A stretch of DNA of 25,570 nt from a virus (IMGVR_UViG_3300009154_000248:1-25570); one strand, 5' to 3'. Positions 1 through 7,476 are shown, counted from the stretch's first letter. Numbers and translations are program-made. Notes: generated by a model from the letters alone, not told the origin.

Positions 1-240
1 CCGAATCAACTTGAACTGACGCATGTGGTGAGTTCGCAGTCTCCATACATCGCTGCTGTCGCCGGGCGGTTGTGCTGTACCCGTTAGCTCATTCATTACA
101 ACGCGAGCCTGTGCGATCTTTGTATGATAATCTCGCACGGACCTGGAGTTGGATCTGTTTCCCAGAGCTCCATCATTTTTGCCTGTTGCGTCGAGTGATT
201 CGCCGCCCACGCTAATGGGAGTAGTTCACTGTTTTACCAA
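1..240. ncRNA. GC-rich block, probable structured RNA (class and strand unknown, truncated at window start)
   Basis: This block is clearly richer in GC than everything after it. Plus-strand frames are closed early (stop at 85-87 in frame 1, and within 20 bases in the others). It carries several complementary segments: CC+GTGCGA at 108-116 with TCGCACGG at 133-140; CTGG 143-146 with CCAG 162-165; AGTGA 194-198 with TCACT 226-230, enclosing CCCA 206-209 with TGGG 216-219; and GGGCGG 64-69 with CCGCCC 203-208 as a long-range or pseudoknot option. In AT-rich genomes such islands are often structured RNAs. A run of nine T at 264-272 would suit an RNA read on the plus strand. I looked for tmRNA, group I intron, SRP and RNase P hallmarks and found none that convinced me. 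An alternative is a minus-strand reading frame open from about 210 to the window edge, starting GTG. Confidence 0.45.
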
Positions 241-297
241 AGACGCTATAGAGCCTATTGAAATTTTTTTTTGATTTTAAAGTGCCTGTTTCATGTG

Positions 298-305
298 TAT
301 ATAAT
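298..305 (+). promoter_or_regulatory. Possible -10 element before the GIY-YIG gene
   Basis: TATATAAT, containing TATAAT at 300-305, lies about 40 bases before the endonuclease start and after the T-tract at 264-272. No good -35 hexamer stands at the usual 16-18 base distance. In AT-rich DNA such a match is easily due to chance. Confidence 0.25.
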
Positions 306-343
306 ATGCGTATATTATTCAGTAGTGATTCTTGAGTTTAAAT

Positions 344-781
344 ATGGACATGCAGTGGATTTACAAAAATGAGCCGGTGGAACAATTACCAACAGATTGT
401 GTGGGATTTGTGTATCTTATTACCAACACAGTGTCCGGCAGAATGTATGTGGGAAAGAAATTGGCTCGATTCAAAACTACGCGATATAAAATGCACACGC
501 AAAAAAACGGAAAAAAAGTACGCAAAAAAATTAGAGGCGCTGTAGCCAGCGATTGGCAGGACTACTACGGCAGCAGTGATCAATTGAATAGAGACGTGGA
601 ATCTTTAGGGCAAGATCAGTTTCGCAGAGAAATACTTTATTATTGTCGCAGTAAAGCAGAATGCAATTACATAGAAGCTCGTGAACAGTTTGCAAGGAAA
701 GTACTAGAATCAGATCAATACTACAACGGACATATACGAGTGCGAGTACACGGTTCGCTTATTATAGGTAAAGACGTATGA
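344..781 (+). CDS. GIY-YIG endonuclease, probably a free-standing homing-type nuclease
   Basis: This is a small protein of about 145 residues with the GIY-YIG nuclease signature near its N-terminus: GFVYLI, then MYVGKK about ten residues later. A lysine/arginine-rich stretch follows, then YYGSS, FRREILYY, and a C-terminal helix with YIEAREQF, whose glutamate is the likely metal-binding residue, and finally YYNG. The family cuts DNA; in T4-like phages it includes the Seg and I-TevI homing enzymes. The ATG at 344 is chosen; a TTG at 332 and an ATG at 350 are also in frame, and no strong ribosome binding site decides between them. The stop overlaps the next start as ATGA, so the two genes are translationally coupled. 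The GC-rich structured block just upstream could be connected with it, as intron or target, but this is not shown. The nuclease call is firm; mobility is inferred. Confidence 0.8.
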   Translation: MDMQWIYKNEPVEQLPTDCVGFVYLITNTVSGRMYVGKKLARFKTTRYKMHTQKNGKKVRKKIRGAVASDWQDYYGSSDQLNRDVESLGQDQFRREILYYCRSKAECNYIEAREQFARKVLESDQYYNGHIRVRVHGSLIIGKDV

Positions 782-1038
782 AACAATACGGCACACCCAG
801 AATCATAGGCGAGTTAAAAACTGTAGGTGGATACGAAGATGCATTTCAAGCACAAATATTATTTGAAGGTTGGTTAGCACATTTTCCACACGTGCAAGAA
901 CTATATCTGAAGAATCTCTGTGATATTGCTTTTGAGAAAGATAAGATTGTGGTACGAGCAAAATTTACCGATAGAGAATGGACACTGTGGTGTTTGAAAC
1001 ATTCAACGCCCGTAGCAAGGCGATGGTTTGGATCATAA
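778..1038 (+). CDS. Small conserved-looking phage protein of unknown function
   Basis: This is an 86-residue protein not recognised as any family. It starts inside the stop of the GIY-YIG gene (ATGA overlap) and is followed at once by a strong terminator, so it is the last gene of that short unit. It is rich in aromatic and charged residues (WLAHF, REWTLWCL, ARRWF) and shows no signal peptide, membrane segment or metal motif. The overlap and the clean end at the terminator support it as a real gene. Coupling to the nuclease could mean an accessory role, but nothing in the sequence shows one. Confidence 0.6.
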   Translation: MKQYGTPRIIGELKTVGGYEDAFQAQILFEGWLAHFPHVQELYLKNLCDIAFEKDKIVVRAKFTDREWTLWCLKHSTPVARRWFGS

Positions 1039-1072
1039 AAAAAGCCTGCACACTTGCATGCACAGGCTTTTT
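1037..1072. terminator. Bidirectional rho-independent terminator
   Basis: The inverted repeat AAAAAGCCTG (1039-1048) and CAGGCTTTTT (1063-1072) has a 14-base loop that contains TGCATGCA. The A-tract on one side and T-tract on the other give a terminator in both directions. It lies between two converging genes, the small ORF ending at 1038 (plus) and the histone-like gene ending at 1091 (minus), and serves both. Confidence 0.9.
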
Positions 1073-1090
1073 AAATTCCTTTATACTAAA

Positions 1091-1282
1091 TTAAGCTGCG
1101 TTTTTTTCAGCGTTTTTAGTTTCTTGGATTTCTTTTCTTCTAGCTTTGATCAGCTTGCCAAGTTCTGCTAGAGCTTTTCTAGCTCTTGTTGCTGATGCTT
1201 TAATTCCCTTTTCAGTGAATTTTTGGTTCTCTTCAGAGTACGTCTGAATAGCTGCCATTATTGAGTCATGTGTATTTGACAT
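1091..1282 (-). CDS. Histone H1-like (Hc1-type) DNA-binding protein
   Basis: This is a 63-residue, lysine- and alanine-rich protein with no membrane segment. The central part, KFTEKG followed by SATRARKAL and then KLIKARRKEIQE, matches the pattern of the bacterial histone H1-like Hc1 family (the EKG..A..R.RKA..+....R.E.Q layout). Members are small basic helical proteins that bind and compact DNA in some bacteria. The match comes from memory of the family, not from a search. The gene stands alone on the minus strand, faces the terminator at 1037-1072, and has a good ribosome binding site (AAAGGAG, eight bases before ATG). In a phage it might coat phage DNA or act on the host nucleoid; this is inference. 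A generic short coiled-coil protein is the main alternative. Confidence 0.65.
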   Translation of the reverse strand: MSNTHDSIMAAIQTYSEENQKFTEKGIKASATRARKALAELGKLIKARRKEIQETKNAEKNAA

Positions 1283-1290
1283 TTTTTATG

Positions 1291-1297
1291 CTCCTTT
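1291..1297 (-). promoter_or_regulatory. Strong ribosome binding site of the histone-like gene
   Basis: Read on the minus strand this is AAAGGAG, eight bases upstream of the ATG at 1282. It is among the best Shine-Dalgarno matches in the window, where most other starts have weak ones, and suggests the small basic protein is made in quantity. Confidence 0.7.
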
Positions 1298-1320
1298 GTT
1301 AGATGCTAATTAATTAACAC

Positions 1321-1896
1321 ATGCACAATGATAGCGTAGACTTCGTGGTCAAGTCAATACAAAAAACACCGTTGGTAAACTTAAATGGTTTAATTTACCA
1401 AGAATACCAGGATTTTTTTGATGATGTCTGGTTGGAAAAATTAAAGATAGATTTGGAAAAATTAAAATTAACTACATTAGAGAAACAAGAGAAATTGGAA
1501 AAAAGTTTTAGAAGGAGAATAGATTATTCTGAAACGATTAGTAAAGAACTTAATATTTTTTTTAAAAATAAAAAGATAACCACGTGTTTAGAAGAGATCT
1601 TTGGTATAAAATTAACTCCAGACACATCAGATATTTGGATAGACTATCCTGGTTATTATCTAACCCCGCATTTAGACGACACTAGAATTAAATTAGCCAT
1701 ACAAATCTATATAGGTGATCAACAACAGCCTGGAACAAGTTTGTACAGTTCTTCAAAAATTTCCAGCAAAGTACACGAAATAGTGTATAAAAGGAATAAA
1801 GGATATGCTTTACTCAACAATGATAAAAGCTGGCATGCTGTACAACCAGAAATAGTAGACGGACAGAGAAGAAGCGTGTATATTAGATACAAATAA
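1321..1896 (+). CDS. 2-oxoglutarate/Fe(II)-dependent oxygenase-like protein
   Basis: This 191-residue protein carries the jelly-roll oxygenase pattern in its C-terminal half. The iron ligands appear as H117-x-D119 (in YLTPHLDD) and H172 (in KSWHAV), and R183 or R184 eleven or twelve residues later is placed to hold 2-oxoglutarate. The stretch LAIQIYIGD between them fits the core strands. Members hydroxylate or oxidise amino acids, proteins, nucleobases or small molecules; the substrate cannot be read here. The N-terminal 90 residues are lysine-rich, helical and unassigned. The start ATG has no clear ribosome binding site. One base separates its stop from the next ATG (1898), so it is the first gene of a three-gene cassette with an amidinotransferase and a PLP enzyme. 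Such oxygenases are common in marine T4-like phages. Confidence 0.75.
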   Translation: MHNDSVDFVVKSIQKTPLVNLNGLIYQEYQDFFDDVWLEKLKIDLEKLKLTTLEKQEKLEKSFRRRIDYSETISKELNIFFKNKKITTCLEEIFGIKLTPDTSDIWIDYPGYYLTPHLDDTRIKLAIQIYIGDQQQPGTSLYSSSKISSKVHEIVYKRNKGYALLNNDKSWHAVQPEIVDGQRRSVYIRYK

Positions 1897-1897
1897 C

Positions 1898-2935
1898 ATG
1901 AGTACTTTAGGAAAAATAAGACATTATTCTCAAATTAATCCATTAAAAGAAATATGGATTGGAGATACCTATCCACAAACTTTTTATAAACATTTTGATA
2001 GTCGTACAGAGGATGTTTTTTGTAAGATAACAGAAATGACACAAAAAGAATTAAAGAATATATGTAAAATATTAGAAAATTTAGGAGTAAATGTAGTTAG
2101 ACCAACATTTGAAAACTCTGTTGACCTATATCTAGATCAACAAGGTAATCTAATAAAACCTCCAATGTGTCCTTGCGATTGGGCAATGACAATAGATGAT
2201 ACATTATATATAAATCCTCAATATCATTCTGGTATAGAACCTTTTCAACATGCAATTGATTCTTATAAGGCCAATAATCAAAACGTTGTAATCATAGATA
2301 GATCTAAAGATCCTATGGCCTGGGTAAATTTTCCTTGTGTAGTTAGAATGGGCAAAGATATGTTTATTGATTATGATAATAGCAGACCCGAATTTAAAAA
2401 AAATACCATGGTTGTTGCAGAACAATTAGCTACCAATCACAGGGTACACATATTGAACACAGGGGATCACAGCGATGGCGTGTTCTGTCCTCTTAAAGAA
2501 AAAGAAATACTGTCTAGTTTTTATAGAAACAAGTATGACAAAAGTTTTCCAGCATGGAATGTTGCGTATTTGGAAGATCGTCCAACAGTGCCAACTCATA
2601 ATAATAATTGGTGGGTACCTGGAGCACATTTTGCAAATTATAATAAAGAAATAATAAAAGTTGCCGATACATGGTTAGGCAATCCGTGGGAAACTATATT
2701 CAGTGTTAATTGTATATTAGTAGACGAAAAAAATATACTTGTAATAAAAGAAAATAAAAAAATCTTCAAATATTTTGAAAGTATTGGCATGACACCACAT
2801 GTGGCAAATTTTGATATGTGTTATTTTTGGGATAGTGGATTACATTGTTTAAGTTCAGACGTTTATAGAGAAGGACCAATGTTGGATTATTGGCCAAACA
2901 GAGGACCAAACGGGATATATCATATCAATGAGTAA
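1898..2935 (+). CDS. Amidinotransferase family enzyme (glycine/inosamine amidinotransferase-like)
   Basis: This 345-residue protein resembles L-arginine:glycine amidinotransferase and relatives, which move the amidino group of arginine to an amine through a covalent Cys intermediate. The catalytic set appears complete: D154 in GKDMF, H191-x-D193 in GDHSDG, and C317 in SGLHCLSSDV close to the C-terminus. The length is near that of bacterial amidinotransferases. The N-terminus (INPLKEIWIGD) is also the family's usual opening strand. The acceptor amine is unknown. It lies between an oxygenase gene (one-base gap) and a PLP-enzyme gene (eight-base overlap), so the three are surely cotranscribed and probably act in one pathway on arginine or a guanidino product. 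Arginine deiminase-like hydrolysis is an alternative reaction for the fold. No defect is visible. Confidence 0.8.
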   Translation: MSTLGKIRHYSQINPLKEIWIGDTYPQTFYKHFDSRTEDVFCKITEMTQKELKNICKILENLGVNVVRPTFENSVDLYLDQQGNLIKPPMCPCDWAMTIDDTLYINPQYHSGIEPFQHAIDSYKANNQNVVIIDRSKDPMAWVNFPCVVRMGKDMFIDYDNSRPEFKKNTMVVAEQLATNHRVHILNTGDHSDGVFCPLKEKEILSSFYRNKYDKSFPAWNVAYLEDRPTVPTHNNNWWVPGAHFANYNKEIIKVADTWLGNPWETIFSVNCILVDEKNILVIKENKKIFKYFESIGMTPHVANFDMCYFWDSGLHCLSSDVYREGPMLDYWPNRGPNGIYHINE

Positions 2936-3728
2936 TGAATTAACAAAAACACTATGGCCAATTGCTGATTCTCATATTAAAAAATTAAAAGAACAGTGGT
3001 TTACAGGAAGTCATGAAAATCCTAATAGAAAAAAATTCATAGATCGAGCAGAAGAGTGGTTTAAATCTAGCAAAATAAATTCTCTACAAGGATGGGACGC
3101 TTTTCCGTGTAAAGATGTTATAATAGGCTGCACAAATTTTATTGAATCAATCTGTTTAAAATATTCTTGGCAAATACAAATACTACCATCGGAATACAGT
3201 TATTACTCTATAATGGGTATGCAACCAACCAATCCAGGCAATCTTAAACCAAATGTTCCTTTATTAGTCAGCGTACCTTCTTGGAAATATTGTGATGTAG
3301 ACGAACACTGGAATGATATATTAAAAGAATGTGAAGAAAAAAACATAGATATTCATATTGACGGTTGTTGGTTTCAGTCAGCTAGAAAAATAAAATTTGA
3401 TTTTGATCATCCAAATATTAAAAGTTTTGGAATGAGCATGTCCAAAGGATTAGATTTGGCATGGAATAGAATTGGATTAAGGTGGGCTAGACAAAAAACT
3501 ATCGATTCTATCACTTTATTAAATCACACACAATATTATAATGAAACATTAACAGCTTGTGGTTATTTCTTAATGAATAATCTTGATAAAGACTATGCTT
3601 GGAATACTCACGGACAAGCACACAAGGCACTAGCAGAAAAACACGGTTTACAAGAAACCAACAGCATACATGTTTTAAGAGATAAAGATAATAATCTATT
3701 TGGAATTGGAAAAATTTTAAGTACTTAA
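2928..3728 (+). CDS. Short fold-type I PLP-dependent enzyme (aminotransferase-like)
   Basis: This 266-residue protein has the core of a class I/II aminotransferase. D145 in HIDGCW is in place to pair with the pyridine nitrogen, and S170-M-S172-K173-G is the Schiff-base lysine motif, followed by NRIGLRW, matching the usual SxSK...RxG arrangement. Residues about 60-125 look like the large-domain cofactor region (VIIGCTNFIESI and later VPLLVSVPS). It is short: most relatives have about 350-420 residues, and the C-terminal small domain seems reduced, so activity may differ (decarboxylase, lyase or cyclase chemistry) or need a partner. The start lies eight bases inside the amidinotransferase gene, so translation is coupled. 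Its stop touches the stop of the convergent gp46 gene with no terminator between them. The substrate is not identifiable. Confidence 0.7.
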   Translation: MSNELTKTLWPIADSHIKKLKEQWFTGSHENPNRKKFIDRAEEWFKSSKINSLQGWDAFPCKDVIIGCTNFIESICLKYSWQIQILPSEYSYYSIMGMQPTNPGNLKPNVPLLVSVPSWKYCDVDEHWNDILKECEEKNIDIHIDGCWFQSARKIKFDFDHPNIKSFGMSMSKGLDLAWNRIGLRWARQKTIDSITLLNHTQYYNETLTACGYFLMNNLDKDYAWNTHGQAHKALAEKHGLQETNSIHVLRDKDNNLFGIGKILST

Positions 3729-5522
3729 TTATATAACAATGTCTACGTCATTAGCGTAGCTTGTAAATCCGTTTTCTTTCACTACTTTCAATACAGAATT
3801 TACTCGAGATACTAATTCGTCTTTGTGCGATATTAAGAATATATTTTTTGATTGTGTTCTACTCATCTCTTTTAATACAGCCATTGAGCTCTCCACACCA
3901 GATACGTCCATACCAGCATCAATTAACTCATCTATGAATAATAAATTAATCTGTTGATAAAGACCTTCCCACACATCTCGGAATGCCCAGCTCAAACTCA
4001 GTATTAATCGATTTCTTTCGCCTCGACTTAAATTATCAAAATCTAATTCTCTGCCTAACTCTTCAATTCTCACATTTAAATCAGATAAGAATACCACTGT
4101 GTGAGGTAATTTAACTTGTGTTAGATAGAATGCTAATCTTTGATTAAGATAAGTTAAGTTTTGTTCTATAATTCTAGTTCTTATAAATGAATCTTTAGCA
4201 GTCAATAGTTTATACAAGAATTCTTGATGTCTATATAAGTCTTCCATTTCGTTTGCTTTGGTATAATCTACCTTTTGCACCGCAGTTTTATTCAATTCAT
4301 CAATTTGTTCTTGGTATGGATTCTCTTTTGCACGAGTTTGTTCCAGTTGTCTTTTTAAATCTTCCACAGATCCTTTATGATTATATGCTTCATCGATAGT
4401 ATCATAATAGGTATCTGGCACAGTGCCTAGATTTCCGATAGTTTCTATATTATTCTGTATCTCTTTCAGCTTTGCAGATAATGTTTGCTCATATTCGATT
4501 TGCTCCGCAAGATTTTTTTTAAGCTCGTCCACAAGATGCTCGTGTTTCTCTCCGTGTAAATCTTGCTCACAGGTAGGACAAGTGGCTTTTTCAGCATATT
4601 CTAAATCTTTTACAGTTTGTTCTTTTTGCTTAACAGCTTTGGTTAAAGAATCCTCGTGATAACTTTTTTCTTTTTCTAGATTTCTTAAAGTTTTTGAATC
4701 ATCTGTGTATTTGGCTAATCGTTTATGCGAGTCTAATTCTGTTTGGATATCCACTCTCTCTAATTCTTCTATGGCAGATTCAAATTTTGCAATATCTTGA
4801 TTCTTTTGTTTTTGCCAAGCAGTACTCCTTAATTCGAATGTTTTAATAGATTCTTCCACTTTTTTATTACTAACTAACACAGCATCTAATCGCATTTTTT
4901 CTTCTGATAATTCTAATTTGGCCACTCGCATTTGCTCTTTTAGTAGTTCTGCTTTTTCACTCAATAGAGTTATGCCTAACAATTGTTCTATAATCTCTCT
5001 CTGTTCGGCCTGTTTGGTTGCTAGAAACGGTTGTGTATAAGTGTTAAGAGCTATGATATTCTTAAACATGGCATGACTCATGCCGATTAATTTATTGATT
5101 TCTTCTTGTGTTTCTCTATTCTCTCCTTGAGCTTCGTTATTGTCTTCGGTTCCATCTGCCCCAGAATTCTGTTCCACTTCATTGATAAAGAATTTCAATA
5201 CCTGTGGTTTTCTGCCTCGTTCGATTTTATAATTTACACCGTTCTTCTCAAAGTTCACAGTGACCAACATGTCTTTGCTGTTGGTTTTGTTTACTAGATT
5301 ATCTCTTCTTATCTGTGTCAGTGCTTCTCCAAAGAACACATAACTGATGGCATTTATGATAGTGGTCTTACCAGTGCCGTTTCGAGCACCAGCATCATCG
5401 CCGCCCAAATCCATGTTCTCACCAATGACCAGCACTAGATTTTTGCCAGCAAAATTTACCGCTTGAGTATGATTACCCACGCTCATGAAATTTTTTACTG
5501 TGAGATCTCTAATTGTTAACAT
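3729..5522 (-). CDS. 46: gp46-like recombination endonuclease subunit (SbcC/Rad50-type ATPase)
   Basis: This is a 597-residue SMC-like protein. The N-terminal ATPase half has a Walker A, GARNGTGKTT at 45-54, preceded by a small acidic/glycine insertion (MDLGGDDAGA). Long coiled coils flank a zinc hook, CPTC at C315/C318. The C-terminal half has the ABC signature LSRGE at 498-502 and a Walker B LLFIDEL about 35 residues on. With gp47 it forms the Mre11-Rad50-like complex that resects DNA ends for recombination-dependent replication, repair and host DNA breakdown. The length is close to T4 gp46 (560). Its start overlaps the gp47 gene by 14 bases, and it is the last gene of the gp55-gp47-gp46 unit. 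Confidence 0.95.
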   Translation of the reverse strand: MLTIRDLTVKNFMSVGNHTQAVNFAGKNLVLVIGENMDLGGDDAGARNGTGKTTIINAISYVFFGEALTQIRRDNLVNKTNSKDMLVTVNFEKNGVNYKIERGRKPQVLKFFINEVEQNSGADGTEDNNEAQGENRETQEEINKLIGMSHAMFKNIIALNTYTQPFLATKQAEQREIIEQLLGITLLSEKAELLKEQMRVAKLELSEEKMRLDAVLVSNKKVEESIKTFELRSTAWQKQKNQDIAKFESAIEELERVDIQTELDSHKRLAKYTDDSKTLRNLEKEKSYHEDSLTKAVKQKEQTVKDLEYAEKATCPTCEQDLHGEKHEHLVDELKKNLAEQIEYEQTLSAKLKEIQNNIETIGNLGTVPDTYYDTIDEAYNHKGSVEDLKRQLEQTRAKENPYQEQIDELNKTAVQKVDYTKANEMEDLYRHQEFLYKLLTAKDSFIRTRIIEQNLTYLNQRLAFYLTQVKLPHTVVFLSDLNVRIEELGRELDFDNLSRGERNRLILSLSWAFRDVWEGLYQQINLLFIDELIDAGMDVSGVESSMAVLKEMSRTQSKNIFLISHKDELVSRVNSVLKVVKENGFTSYANDVDIVI

Positions 5523-6531
5523 CTAAATTGTTATAAATTGCCATTAATACTTTTTTATCATAGGTCTGTGAATCCACTGCTTCCAATTGTTTGATCACAA
5601 TCTGATCCACACTGTCAAACTTTTCCACTTTAACCATAGGTTGATCTGCTTGATCCAATTGTTCTGGTATCAATTGTAATTCTCTCAACTGATATTTTTC
5701 CATAAATGTTTCTCTGATAAAATTAGCTTCTTCATAAGAAATCTTAATGTCTAATCCCACACGCACATACATTCTTGATGCTAGTATGCTGTCAGCATCA
5801 GACAATAATTGTGATATTTTTACATTTCGGTATTTTGGCATGTTGGGATAGTTGATATATTTGGGTTCGCCACCATATTCCAACACCATCATGCCACGCT
5901 CATCATCGCCAGCATCAGCATAATTGTGTGGAAATGCATTGCCAATGTAATGTATGTTGTTTCTTATCTGTCTCTTATGGAAATGTCCTGTGAACACATA
6001 CTCTTGATTCACAAAGTGTTCTGCTTTAATAGTGCCGACATCTGGCATGTCTACCATGGCATTCATTTTAAAATAAGGTAATTCAAAATGTCCAAAAATA
6101 TATCTCTGTTTTAGATCCTGTATTCTTCTCCACTCATCATGCACAATCCATGGCACTATGGCTACATCGTCGGCCAATAACCAATCATTCACAATCTGTA
6201 TGTTGGGAATATTTCTACAATATTCCATACTATTAATTTCTCTTTTGTCTCTGTAGAATAGATCGTGATTGCCCATAATTACATAGACTTTTTCAAAAGC
6301 TCTTCCTAACCTTTCCATATTGCTCACTGTGTAGTTCATGGTGCTAACATTGGTAGCAGATCTGTGATGATGCCAATCGCCTAAGAATATGCAGGTTTCA
6401 CAACTGTGTGCTCGGGCCTGTTCAATGAACCAATAACAAAATGCTTCTCCATCATCGTTATGAACTCGACTGTTGCCTTTTAATCCAAAATGTATATCAG
6501 TAAAACAAGCAGCTCGTTTAAAAAATGCCAT
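5509..6531 (-). CDS. 47: gp47-like recombination endonuclease subunit (SbcD/Mre11-type)
   Basis: This is a 340-residue calcineurin-like metallophosphoesterase with all the expected metal motifs in order: D12-x-H14 (TDIHFG), GDWHH at 51-55, GNHD at 87-90, GHFE in the middle, and GHFHKR. The C-terminal ~100 residues would hold the part that docks onto gp46. It is the nuclease subunit that trims DNA ends in the gp46/gp47 complex; T4 gp47 is 339 residues, practically the same. It follows gp55 by nine bases and overlaps gp46 by 14, so the three genes form one transcript. No odd features are seen. Confidence 0.95.
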   Translation of the reverse strand: MAFFKRAACFTDIHFGLKGNSRVHNDDGEAFCYWFIEQARAHSCETCIFLGDWHHHRSATNVSTMNYTVSNMERLGRAFEKVYVIMGNHDLFYRDKREINSMEYCRNIPNIQIVNDWLLADDVAIVPWIVHDEWRRIQDLKQRYIFGHFELPYFKMNAMVDMPDVGTIKAEHFVNQEYVFTGHFHKRQIRNNIHYIGNAFPHNYADAGDDERGMMVLEYGGEPKYINYPNMPKYRNVKISQLLSDADSILASRMYVRVGLDIKISYEEANFIRETFMEKYQLRELQLIPEQLDQADQPMVKVEKFDSVDQIVIKQLEAVDSQTYDKKVLMAIYNNLDVNN

Positions 6532-6540
6532 AGTTAGATA

Positions 6541-7470
6541 TTATTTTGTTTTGTCTTCATCTGCAAGAGATAATTTGCCAGCTGCTTTCAATTCTTTGTT
6601 TAATTCTTTTAGAGCAGCTTTGCTGTAAACTTTAACTTCTCCATGCAATTCTTTTTGTCTCTTTTTTGCTGCCACAGTCTCACTCTCATTTTTAGCTTGT
6701 CGAGTATAACTCGGCATCATCTCATTCATTTCTAAAATATCATCACGAATATTTTGATTTTTCTTTTCAATGTTTAGAATTCTTGTGAATGAGTTTGTGA
6801 TGGCTGCTGTATAATAAGCAAAAGGATTCTCAGATTTTGATTCGTCAAATTGTAGACCAATTTGACTCAATTGCATCAGTGCCTGTGATCGCATCTCGTC
6901 CACATAAGTGTATCCTCTCCAGTTGCTCCTTTGGCTATATCTTTCTGCTAGTTTTAAAAACATGTTTGCTAGATTAGGAGTGATCTTGCCGTGGTCATTA
7001 CTGAAATGTCCATTGGTCATACCACCAACCCAGTGTGATTTACCCACACACACTGTTTGTCCTTTTTCATTGATTCTGTAGTGTTGAAATGGAGGAAAAT
7101 TAACTTTCGTGTGATGATCTGCTCGAGTTTTAGGATTTTTTTTTCTTTCGCTGTCCATGGTAATATGATCAAACATCATTACTCGAAACACTAGATCAGT
7201 TTTTTTAACTTTTCTTGGAGAGACTTCATAATCACTCATCTTAATTCTTTTATTGCCTAATTTTTTAGCTGCCTCCCAAGCCTTGGCTGTTAATCTTTTG
7301 GCTTGTATCTTTCTTGCTTTGGCAATATTAGCATTGTTGATCTTTTTAATATCATTAACAATCATGTCATAGTCGCTGTCTTCGAGACTAACATATGAGC
7401 AATAGGTATTCTTGCTCTTGTGTATCTCCGCCAGCAAATCGCGATTATTCAGATAATTCACTCTTTTCAT
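6541..7470 (-). CDS. 55: gp55-like late-transcription sigma factor
   Basis: This 309-residue protein has the gp55 core in its central-to-C-terminal part: GYTYVDEMRSQAL, then FDESKSENPFAYYT, ITNSFTRILN and EKKNQNIRDD, equivalent to the sigma region 2-like segment of T4 gp55. gp55 binds host RNA polymerase and directs it to TATAAATA late promoters; one such box stands 70 bases upstream, facing the other way. The protein is longer than T4 gp55 (185 residues), with an extra basic N-terminal ~150 residues and a charged C-terminal tail. The ATG has a good ribosome binding site (TAAGGAA at 7483-7477). It is the first gene of the leftward unit with gp47 and gp46. Confidence 0.9.
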   Translation of the reverse strand: MKRVNYLNNRDLLAEIHKSKNTYCSYVSLEDSDYDMIVNDIKKINNANIAKARKIQAKRLTAKAWEAAKKLGNKRIKMSDYEVSPRKVKKTDLVFRVMMFDHITMDSERKKNPKTRADHHTKVNFPPFQHYRINEKGQTVCVGKSHWVGGMTNGHFSNDHGKITPNLANMFLKLAERYSQRSNWRGYTYVDEMRSQALMQLSQIGLQFDESKSENPFAYYTAAITNSFTRILNIEKKNQNIRDDILEMNEMMPSYTRQAKNESETVAAKKRQKELHGEVKVYSKAALKELNKELKAAGKLSLADEDKTK

Positions 7471-7476
7471 AAAAAA

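Noticed and set aside
1-240. tmRNA
   Set aside because: No tag peptide with an ALAA/AVAA-like end followed by a stop, and no convincing tRNA-like acceptor and T arm on either strand.
221-257. Group I intron 3' core (GTTCAC... and a faint AAGAYNTATAGTC-like AAGACGCTATAG)
   Set aside because: The similarity is short and imperfect, and the P7/P3 pairings could not be built; the nuclease gene lies outside rather than within a core loop.
2209-2216. TATAAATC as a late promoter
   Set aside because: It lies in the middle of the amidinotransferase gene, differs in the last base and has no gene start after it.
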